Shown: positions 23,757-31,167 of the stretch, in pieces
How positions within the stretch are numbered: the stretch's first letter is position 1
How the letters are laid out: every line of letters starts with the position of its first letter
Source: an uncultured bacterium
GTDB lineage: Bacteria > Muiribacteriota > Ozemobacteria > Ozemobacterales > Ozemobacteraceae
Assembly: GCA_937949615.1 (NCBI GenBank)
Contig: CALEDQ010000019.1
Location: 1-64,000, forward strand
Direction: 5' to 3'
Length of the DNA stretch: 64,000 nucleotides
Notes under the pieces: generated by a model
What the model saw: only the letters and a program-made list of their open reading frames with translations
Databases searched by the model: none
Told to the model about the DNA's origin: nothing
Position numbers and translations under genes: made by a program

Positions 23757-25556
23757 TCAGCGCATGACGAAGGTGTCGAACCAGAGACTGCTGCCTGCAG
23801 CCATATTCGCGGCAACTCTGACCTGAATAGCCTTAACCAGAGCCTCTTCTTCCTTCTGCAGGGCGTAGCTGAAAGTGAATGAAGTGGCCTGCCAACGATC
23901 TGGAACCGCCTCGAATTCCATCTGACTTAACCGGCGGGCCAGCGGATTGCCGGCCGCATCGAGCAGTTCGACGACGACCACGCCCTTCATCTGGCGATCG
24001 CCCTGAAAGAACAGCGAGCAGGCAAGCTGCTGACCGGCCTTGAGCTTTTCGACCGGAATCGGTTCAAACTCGAAACCGGTTTCGCCATCAACGGCAGTGG
24101 TGAGCCGCAACGAACCATAACCAGTATTGAAGCGATCGTAATCAAGAGAAAGCTGCTCTTTTGCCCCGACCAGGCCGAATGGCATGCCATTTTCACCATT
24201 GCGCTCGAAGTCGCCGCCGATAAGAAGATTGGCCGGCTCAGGCGCAGAAAAAGGCTTGAGACTGAGATCATCGAAAAGCACGCTTCCCTCAGAGAATGGC
24301 CCGGTCTGCAGCAGAATGCGCATAAAGGCGTTATTGGCGGCAAACAGCTTTTTGTCGGGCGTATTTACGAGGCGCGCCTCGATTTTCTGCCACGCAGCGC
24401 CAAGAGGTGCTGACGGCCTGATGGCCCAGACGCGATTGCGCAGACGGCGGTTGGCGTCATACAGCTCGACACCGATGGCAGCGTTCTGCTGGCCGGTTTC
24501 AGATCTGGCCCAGATAGAAAAAGCCAGATCAGTGCCTTCACTAACCGCGATAAAATCAGAAAGGACTCTGGTGCTGACATTGCGTTGCTCGGTCCAGAGC
24601 TGAATGGCACGGCGGCCTGAAGAGGCAGCCTGGTCGGTGACACCGGCCTTGCCTTCAACGATCTCCCAGCCCGGCAACAGCCCCGCAGATGTCGAAGCGG
24701 CTTCGAAACTGTAGTTATTGACCAGATTGGTGCGCTCGATAGTCATTATCTGGCGCGTATTCGAGAAAACCTGCTGTTCGCCGACATTCATCTTCTTCAG
24801 ATTGTTGCGGGCGTTCTGCACGCGGTCGCTGGAAGGCGGGTGCGAGCTGAGATACTGCGCGAGACCTTTGGTATCACCGTATTTTTTAAGGAACTTTTCC
24901 CAGAGAGTAACCTGTGCGGCAGGATTGAAGCCAGAGATTGCCATGCGCGTCTGGCCAATGTCGTCAGCTTCGTCTTCCTGCTGGCGCGAGAACTTCATCA
25001 GAGTCAGTGAAGTGAGTAAAGCTCCCCAGGTTTCCTGGTCGCGTTTGTTTTTTACAGCCTTGTTCAGCAAAGCGACCATGACAGTCGAAGCCCTGAAGTT
25101 GGCCAGGGAATGGCGGCGCTCGGCGTGAGCCAGTTCGTGGCTGATTACTGCCGCCAGTTCGTCATCTGAATCGACCATATCGAGCAGGCCGCTGTGAACG
25201 TAAACATGGCCACCGGGTATAACAAAAGCGTTGGCGCTGCTTTCACGGATAACCTGAAGGTCCCATTTCATGCCGCGCTGATTGAACTGCGGCTTAAGTC
25301 GCTCAAAAATACCCTTGACATAGGCATTGATCTTCGGGTCTTTTTCGGGCTTCTGAGTCAGGCCCATCCAGAACTGCAATTCTTTACCAAAGCGCTTTTC
25401 AGCCCCAACATCGCCAACCAGCCAGAGAGTCATGTTGATCTCCTGGTATTGCTGGTAGGCGCCAAGAATCTGAGTCAGAACATTTTTTGCCGAGGCAGTG
25501 GCATTAAAAGCCAGAGTCAGCAACAGAATGATCATGATGAATCTGCATCTTTTCAT
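23757..25556 (-). CDS. Exported M48 metallopeptidase with C-terminal beta-sandwich domains
   Basis: About 599 residues from the ATG at 25556, chosen because GGAG lies eight bases upstream and a signal peptide follows at once (MKRCRFIMIILLLTLAF, cleavage near ASA-K). The catalytic motif is H140-E-L-A-H144, with a Glu/Asp-rich helix (QQEDEADDIG) near residue 200 giving the third zinc ligand. This is the BepA/LoiP-like M48C type, which degrades misassembled outer-membrane proteins in the periplasm. After about residue 285 there are two tandem beta-sandwich modules, each opening with an N-x-SFE or GGDFE pattern, like carbohydrate-binding CBM4/9 folds. Such a pair on an M48 peptidase is unusual and could target it to glycans. 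Confidence 0.85.
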   Translation of the reverse strand: MKRCRFIMIILLLTLAFNATASAKNVLTQILGAYQQYQEINMTLWLVGDVGAEKRFGKELQFWMGLTQKPEKDPKINAYVKGIFERLKPQFNQRGMKWDLQVIRESSANAFVIPGGHVYVHSGLLDMVDSDDELAAVISHELAHAERRHSLANFRASTVMVALLNKAVKNKRDQETWGALLTSLTLMKFSRQQEDEADDIGQTRMAISGFNPAAQVTLWEKFLKKYGDTKGLAQYLSSHPPSSDRVQNARNNLKKMNVGEQQVFSNTRQIMTIERTNLVNNYSFEAASTSAGLLPGWEIVEGKAGVTDQAASSGRRAIQLWTEQRNVSTRVLSDFIAVSEGTDLAFSIWARSETGQQNAAIGVELYDANRRLRNRVWAIRPSAPLGAAWQKIEARLVNTPDKKLFAANNAFMRILLQTGPFSEGSVLFDDLSLKPFSAPEPANLLIGGDFERNGENGMPFGLVGAKEQLSLDYDRFNTGYGSLRLTTAVDGETGFEFEPIPVEKLKAGQQLACSLFFQGDRQMKGVVVVELLDAAGNPLARRLSQMEFEAVPDRWQATSFTFSYALQKEEEALVKAIQVRVAANMAAGSSLWFDTFVMR

Positions 25557-25751
25557 TGTTTGGCTCCGATAGATTTCACGAATTAATTTCCTAACCCTGT
25601 CTATTATCGCCTTACGGCCGACAATTGTCAAAAAGCCACCGAAGAATTAAACATCAACTTCTATTGCTGCGAATACTGGCAAAATTTGCGGCGGACAAAT
25701 ATAATATGAACCGAGTCTCCCCTGTAAATAAATAGAATTAAGGAGAGCGAG

Positions 25752-26627
25752 ATGCTCAAAAAGCTCACCCGGTTTTATCACCCGAAAACCATCGAAGAGG
25801 CGTGCCAGTTCCTTGGCAACGGCGAAGGCAAAACCGCAGTAATCGCCGGCGGCACCTCGGCCGCACTTAGAGCCGACAGCAGCCTTGAAGCGCTGGTCGA
25901 TATTTCACATATCAGCGAACTGGATTATATAAACAAAGATGCAGCCTTCTACCACATCGGCGCCTGCACCCGCGTGCAGGATATCTACAAAAGCCCCGAT
26001 CTGAAAGGGCCGGCCGGCAAGCTTCTGCAGACCGCTGCCGGGAAAATCGGCTCGACGCTGCTGCGCAATGCCATCACTGCCGGCGGCAACCTGGCTGGTC
26101 TTTTTCCCTGGTCAGATCTTCCGGTCGCTTACATGGCCCTTGACGCTGAAGTCGTCTGCCGCAGAGGCAGGCCAAAGCGCACTGTTCCGGTGATGAGCCT
26201 TATCGAAACCCGCGCTCCGCAGTTTCTTGCCGCTAACGAAATTATTGCCGAGATCATCGTGCCGGCATACGGCCCCGGCACCGGCACCGCCTTTGCGAAA
26301 CTGGCAAAAACCGCCAACGATTACGCCATGATTTCGCTAGCAGTAAGACTTACCCTCAAAGAGGGCGCCGTCAACCAGGCCCGCATCGCTGTCAATGCCA
26401 TTACGGCCCAGCCAGTGCGCTGTCTTGAAGCAGAAAAACTGCTCGAAGGCAAAGTTCTGACTGAAGAACTGATTGCCGAAGCGGCCGACAAAGCCACAGA
26501 TTCGATCAATATCCGCAAAGACATCAGAGCCAGTGAAGAATACCGCCGTGAAGTATTTGCGGTAATGGTTCGCCGGGCGCTTACCGAAGCGTTCGAAAAT
26601 GCAAACCGCAAGGGAGGTCAGCAGTGA
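25752..26627 (+). CDS. Molybdenum hydroxylase FAD-binding subunit (second system)
   Basis: A 291-residue subunit of the xanthine dehydrogenase/CoxM family. VIAGGTSAALRA near residues 30-42 and LLRNAITAGGNLAG near residues 99-112 are the FAD-binding loops. AAGGAG precedes the ATG. It opens an operon of FAD, Fe-S and Mo subunits. The stop overlaps the GTG start of the Fe-S gene, so translation is coupled. The substrate is unknown; purines, nicotinate or aldehydes are used by relatives. It is near the selenium-dependent system, so a selenium-containing Mo site is possible but not shown. Confidence 0.85.
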   Translation: MLKKLTRFYHPKTIEEACQFLGNGEGKTAVIAGGTSAALRADSSLEALVDISHISELDYINKDAAFYHIGACTRVQDIYKSPDLKGPAGKLLQTAAGKIGSTLLRNAITAGGNLAGLFPWSDLPVAYMALDAEVVCRRGRPKRTVPVMSLIETRAPQFLAANEIIAEIIVPAYGPGTGTAFAKLAKTANDYAMISLAVRLTLKEGAVNQARIAVNAITAQPVRCLEAEKLLEGKVLTEELIAEAADKATDSINIRKDIRASEEYRREVFAVMVRRALTEAFENANRKGGQQ

Positions 26628-27112
26628 AACTCAACACCAGAATCAACGGCAGAGATCTCTGCCTCGAAATCAAACCCAATGCCACGCTGCTCGAAACCCT
26701 GCGTCAGGCCGGCTTCAAGAGTGTTAAATACGGTTGTGGTGAAGGTATGTGTGGAGCCTGCGCCGTGCTCATCGATGGCAAACCCAGAACTTCCTGCATC
26801 ACTCTGGCCGGCACCGTCGAAGGCACCGAAATTATTACCGTCGAAGGCATGGGCAACCCCGACAAACCGCATGCCCTGCAGCAGGCTTTTGTCGATGCCG
26901 GCGCTACCCAGTGCGGCTACTGCAACCCCGGTTCGCTGATTGCCGCGAAGGCTCTGCTTGACAGCAACCCGAACCCAACCGCCGAAGATGTCAAAGATGC
27001 CCTTGACGGCAACCTCTGCCGCTGCAGCGGCTACGTAAAACGCGTCGAAGCTGTGCTCAGTGCCGCCGGCAGCGTCACAAAGCAGAAAAAAAGCACCAGA
27101 GGTAAAAAGTAA
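26624..27112 (+). CDS. Molybdenum hydroxylase (2Fe-2S) subunit (second system)
   Basis: A 162-residue protein starting at GTG with GGGAGG upstream. The plant-type cluster uses C38-x4-C43-x2-C46-x11-C58, and the second helical cluster uses CGYC and CRC (near residues 101-132). It relays electrons from the Mo site to FAD. The C-terminal tail is short and very basic (TKQKKSTRGKK), like the tails of the next subunit. One-base overlap with the Mo subunit gene. Confidence 0.88.
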   Translation: MKLNTRINGRDLCLEIKPNATLLETLRQAGFKSVKYGCGEGMCGACAVLIDGKPRTSCITLAGTVEGTEIITVEGMGNPDKPHALQQAFVDAGATQCGYCNPGSLIAAKALLDSNPNPTAEDVKDALDGNLCRCSGYVKRVEAVLSAAGSVTKQKKSTRGKK

Positions 27113-29655
27113 TGGCAAAAACCACGAAAAAAACGACCGTTAAAAAGACAGCCACAGCAGCAAAACCAAAGGCGTCACCTGCCATTTCGCCGATTCCTGA
27201 AGCCCCGCGCTTTTTTGAAAAGCCAGAAACCTTCAATCAGGTCAGCCACAGTCTGACCAAGGTCGATGCCATGGGCCTCGCCTGCGGTTTACAAAAGTAT
27301 GTTGCCGACGTCGACTTTCATAACCTTCTGCACATCAAGGTTCTCGGCAGTCCGCACCCCCATGCGTTTATCAAAAGTATCGACACCTCTGCAGCAGAAA
27401 AATTGCCGGGCGTCGTCGCCATTTTCACCTGGAAAGACGTGCCGCGCGTTATGAGAACTACTGCCGGCCAGGGTTTCCCTGAACCGTCACCCTACGACAA
27501 CTGTCTTCTCGACAATAAAGTGCGCTTCGTCGGCGACCGTGTCGCCATCGTTGCCGCCGAATCGCCCGAAATAGCCGAAGAGGCCTGTTCGCTGATCAAG
27601 GTTCAGTATCAGGCTCTCAAAGCGGTTTTTGACCCCGAAAAGGCCCGCGATAAAGATGCGCCGGTCATTCACGACGAAAAAGACTGCCGGGTGCCGATTC
27701 CGATTTTTTACGACCCGAAGCACAATCATTGCTCACATGTCGAAACCAGCGTGGGTGACATCAAAAAGGGTCTCAAACAGGCCGACTTTGTGCTCGAACG
27801 CACCTATTACCCTCATTACGCCCAGCACTGCCCGATCGAACCACACACCTGCATCGCCTACCTAGATGAGAACGACCGCCTGGTGCTGCGCTCTTCAACC
27901 CAGGTACCGTTTCATGCCCGGCGCATCACCGCTCAGACGCTGCAGATTCCGATAAAGAAGATTCGCGTCATCAAACCTAGAATCGGCGGCGGTTTCGGCG
28001 GCAAACAGGAAGTGCTGCTCGAAGATGTCTGCGGTCTGGTTGCTCTCAAAACCCGCCGGCCATGTATCTGGGCTCTCACCCGGGCTGAAGAATTCATGAC
28101 CGCCCGCACCCGCCACCCGATGGTTGTCACCATTCAGAGTGGTGTCAAAAAAGACGGCACCATCACCGCAATTTCGATGCGCATCATCAGTAATACCGGC
28201 GCTTATGGCTCACACGCCCTGACAGTTCTCAGCAACTGCGGCTCAAAAGTACTGCCGCTCTATCGCGTCGACAACATTGAATTCATCGGCGACACGGTTT
28301 ATACCAACCTGCCGGTCGCCGGCGCCTACCGAGGTTATGGCGCCACCCAGGCAGCCTTTGCCATGGAATGCCAGATGGACGAAATGGCTGAAGCGATTGG
28401 CATGGACCCGATCAAATTCAGACAGCTGAATCACATCAAAGAAGGCGAATCGTCGCCGATTTTCAAGGCCCTCGGCGAGGGACGCGAAGGCGTCGACATG
28501 TCGATCGGCTCATGCGGTCTCGAAAAGTGTATCAGTGAAGGCATGAAACGCATCGACTGGGCGAAGAAATACGGCAAGCCAGGCACCGGCGTAAAACGCC
28601 GCGGAATCGGCATGTGCTGCCTGATGCAGGGGAGTTCGATACCAGAAATCGACATGGGCGCAGTTTTCATCAAAATGAATGAAGATGGCTCGTTCAATCT
28701 GCTGCTCGGTGCCACCGACCTCGGAACCGGCTCAGACACGGTCATGGCTCAAATCGCCGCCGAAACTCTCGGCTGCCGACATACCGACCTTCTCGTTTAC
28801 AGCTCTGATACCGATATGACGCCGTTCGACGTCGGTGCCTACGCTTCGTCGACAACCTACCTCAGTGGCGGCGCGGTGATCAACTGCGCCAGCAGAGTAC
28901 GCGAACAGATCGTTGCAGTTGCTGCCGATATGCTTGGCGAAAAGGTTCAGGATATCACCATCGAAGAAGGTGTCTGTTACGGCAAAGGCCGCAAAAACAG
29001 TGTCACGTTCGGTCAGGTCTGCACATATGCGATGTATGAGCACAAACAGTTTCAGATCGGCGCGCTCGCCAGCCATATCAGCCATGCTTCACCGCCGCCG
29101 TTTGCCGCTCACTTCGCCGAAGTCGAAGTCGATACCGAAACCGGTGAAGTCAAAGTGCTCAAATACGTTGCCGGCGTCGACTGCGGCAATGCCATCAACC
29201 CGCAGCTTGCCGACGCACAGACTCAGGGCGCAGCCATGAACGGCATCAGCTATGCAATGACCGAAGAATTCATTTTCAGCGACAACGGCCGCATGCTGAA
29301 CCCGAATTTCGGTAATTACAAGATCTTCAGCACAAAAGACATGCCCGAAGTCGAAACTTTCCTGGTGCCGACCTATGAAAAGACCGGGCCATACGGCGCC
29401 AAAAGCGTCAGCGAAATCAGCATCAACGGCGCTCTTCCGGCAATCAGCAACGCGATCAAAAATGCGGTCGGCATCAGACTGACCCGCCCGCCCTTCACCG
29501 CCGAAAAAGTTCTCGCCGCCATCAAAGAACAGGCAAAAACCGGCAAAAGCGCTGTCATTCGCTCCGGCAAGGTCGCTGCCAAACCGGCCCGAGCCGTAAA
29601 AAAAGTTGCAAAACCAGCAGCAAAAAAGGAGAAACCTGATGCCCGGCGATCATAA
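27112..29655 (+). CDS. Molybdenum hydroxylase Mo-binding subunit with basic Lys/Ala tails
   Basis: An 847-residue large subunit of the xanthine dehydrogenase family. The core has GGGFGGKQE, YRGYGATQ and a C-terminal GAKSVSEISINGA with the catalytic Glu. Unusually, both ends carry low-complexity basic tails: residues 1-30 (KTTKKTTVKKTATAAKPKA) and about 815-847 (KPARAVKKVAKPAAKKEKP). These look like histone H1 or HU-like nucleic-acid-binding tails and are not part of the enzyme fold. They may bind DNA, RNA or an acidic surface, or keep the complex together. The last 17 bp overlap the following TPR gene. No signal peptide; cytoplasmic. Confidence 0.85.
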   Translation: MAKTTKKTTVKKTATAAKPKASPAISPIPEAPRFFEKPETFNQVSHSLTKVDAMGLACGLQKYVADVDFHNLLHIKVLGSPHPHAFIKSIDTSAAEKLPGVVAIFTWKDVPRVMRTTAGQGFPEPSPYDNCLLDNKVRFVGDRVAIVAAESPEIAEEACSLIKVQYQALKAVFDPEKARDKDAPVIHDEKDCRVPIPIFYDPKHNHCSHVETSVGDIKKGLKQADFVLERTYYPHYAQHCPIEPHTCIAYLDENDRLVLRSSTQVPFHARRITAQTLQIPIKKIRVIKPRIGGGFGGKQEVLLEDVCGLVALKTRRPCIWALTRAEEFMTARTRHPMVVTIQSGVKKDGTITAISMRIISNTGAYGSHALTVLSNCGSKVLPLYRVDNIEFIGDTVYTNLPVAGAYRGYGATQAAFAMECQMDEMAEAIGMDPIKFRQLNHIKEGESSPIFKALGEGREGVDMSIGSCGLEKCISEGMKRIDWAKKYGKPGTGVKRRGIGMCCLMQGSSIPEIDMGAVFIKMNEDGSFNLLLGATDLGTGSDTVMAQIAAETLGCRHTDLLVYSSDTDMTPFDVGAYASSTTYLSGGAVINCASRVREQIVAVAADMLGEKVQDITIEEGVCYGKGRKNSVTFGQVCTYAMYEHKQFQIGALASHISHASPPPFAAHFAEVEVDTETGEVKVLKYVAGVDCGNAINPQLADAQTQGAAMNGISYAMTEEFIFSDNGRMLNPNFGNYKIFSTKDMPEVETFLVPTYEKTGPYGAKSVSEISINGALPAISNAIKNAVGIRLTRPPFTAEKVLAAIKEQAKTGKSAVIRSGKVAAKPARAVKKVAKPAAKKEKPDARRS

Positions 29656-31105
29656 CCGCTCGTATCTGAAAAAAGCATTGCTGGCAGCAGCAATGGCTGC
29701 TTTTATCAATATTCCCAGCATCGGGGATGCCAGAGTATTTTCAGGAAGTGTAACAGAGCGCAAGCAGAACAAAAAAATCGAGAGCATGCTCAAATCTGCC
29801 CGTAAAAATGTTGATTCGGGCAAAGTTCAGAAAGCGATCGAATCATACTGGAAGATTCTCGAACTCGACCCGAACGAAACCTTTGCCTATCTTGAACTAG
29901 GCGAAGTTTACGTGAATCTGCGGATCTTCGACCGGGCCCTGGAACTGCTCGAACCTGGTCTGACCATAGCCGAGCGCGAAATGGACCGCGATACGGTCTG
30001 CTATTATTACTGTATTCTGACGCAGGCACATCTCGGCCTTAATCAGATCGGCCAGGCCAACAAAGCTCTGATAAGGGCAGCCGAAGCTTCGCCGAAAAAT
30101 CCGATGCCACGCAAGGTAATGGGCGACATCTACCTGGCCAACGATCGCGTTGCCGATGCGATGAAGGCTTACCGCAAGGCTGTCGAACTCGACCCGGGCT
30201 ATCAGCCGGCCGTCGAAAAACTTGGCGAACTGGTTGCGAAATACGGCGACAAACCGCCGGCAAAGCAGCAGGACAAACAGGTAATCAAAGCCAAGGCCGA
30301 AAAACTTCCCCAGCCTGCCGCCCCTGGCCAGACACCACAAAAAACGCCGGCAAAACCGGCGCCCGAAAAAATCGCCGCCACTCCTGCACCAGCAAGTTCT
30401 GAATCGACAGCGCGACCGGTTCCGGTTAAAACCGGCGAGATGATTCCTGCCGATGAACCGGTATTGGCTATGCCGATCGCCAAACCTGCAACCGATAAGG
30501 CTACTGAAGAAAAGTCTGCAGCAGGCACGCAGAATGAACCATCAGCATCAGCAACGCCGGCAGCGGTAACTGCCGAACCGGCTGTAACCACACGGCCAAC
30601 CCCCATGCAGGCATCAGAAGAACCCGCTAAAAATGCCAGTGCTGCACCTGCACCAGAGCAACCTGCAAAGTCGGTTGAGCCAACCGGTGATCAGACAGCC
30701 GCAACCACCACCGCCAGCCCGGCAACCAGCACAATTACAGCGGTTGAAGGGTCTTCATCTTCAGCTCCGATAACTGCGCAGATTGCAGGCAGCCAGACTG
30801 CAGACGTGGGCGTGGCAGCAGCCCCGGCCGAGATCGAAGCACAAATCGACAAGCTGCTTGCCGGAACTCCTGAAGAAAAGAGCGTCGCAACCAGCTTTTT
30901 CGTCAAGCTCGGAGAAAAAGGACTGACAGAAATCGAAGAGCTGCTTTATGACCCTGACCCAGAAGTGCGCGTGCTGGCCGTGCAAACCCTTCCTCAATTC
31001 ACCGCCTTTGCGCCACGGGTTAAAACGATGCTGCAGGATGCGAGTGATGACCCTGACCCGATTGTACTCGAAGAGATAAACAAGGCACTGCAGGGTCTGC
31101 AGTAA
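29639..31105 (+). CDS. TPR/HEAT membrane-anchored protein
   Basis: 488 residues from the ATG at 29639, which has AGGAG nine bases upstream. An N-terminal hydrophobic helix (LLAAAMAAFINIP, residues 13-25) is a signal peptide or anchor. Residues 40-205 hold four or so TPR-like repeats (for example AIESYWKILELDPN and AMKAYRKAVELDPG). Residues 210-410 are a long Pro/Ala/Thr-rich disordered linker. The last 85 residues look like HEAT repeats (DPDPEVRVLAVQTLPQ). It is probably an extracytoplasmic scaffold. The overlap with the Mo hydroxylase gene suggests co-transcription, but a functional link is not evident. Confidence 0.75.
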   Translation: MPGDHNRSYLKKALLAAAMAAFINIPSIGDARVFSGSVTERKQNKKIESMLKSARKNVDSGKVQKAIESYWKILELDPNETFAYLELGEVYVNLRIFDRALELLEPGLTIAEREMDRDTVCYYYCILTQAHLGLNQIGQANKALIRAAEASPKNPMPRKVMGDIYLANDRVADAMKAYRKAVELDPGYQPAVEKLGELVAKYGDKPPAKQQDKQVIKAKAEKLPQPAAPGQTPQKTPAKPAPEKIAATPAPASSESTARPVPVKTGEMIPADEPVLAMPIAKPATDKATEEKSAAGTQNEPSASATPAAVTAEPAVTTRPTPMQASEEPAKNASAAPAPEQPAKSVEPTGDQTAATTTASPATSTITAVEGSSSSAPITAQIAGSQTADVGVAAAPAEIEAQIDKLLAGTPEEKSVATSFFVKLGEKGLTEIEELLYDPDPEVRVLAVQTLPQFTAFAPRVKTMLQDASDDPDPIVLEEINKALQGLQ

Positions 31106-31120
31106 AAGCCAAACTCAAGT

Positions 31121-31156
31121 AATAAAAAAGCCCGGCCGAAGCCGGGCTTTTTTATT
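31121..31156. terminator. Bidirectional rho-independent terminator
   Basis: A perfect 16-bp inverted repeat (aataaaaaagcccggc / gccgggcttttttatt) with loop cgaa, between two convergent genes. It can end the hydroxylase-TPR operon on the plus strand and the 903-aa protein gene on the minus strand. Confidence 0.95.
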
Positions 31157-31167
31157 GCAGTCAGCGA

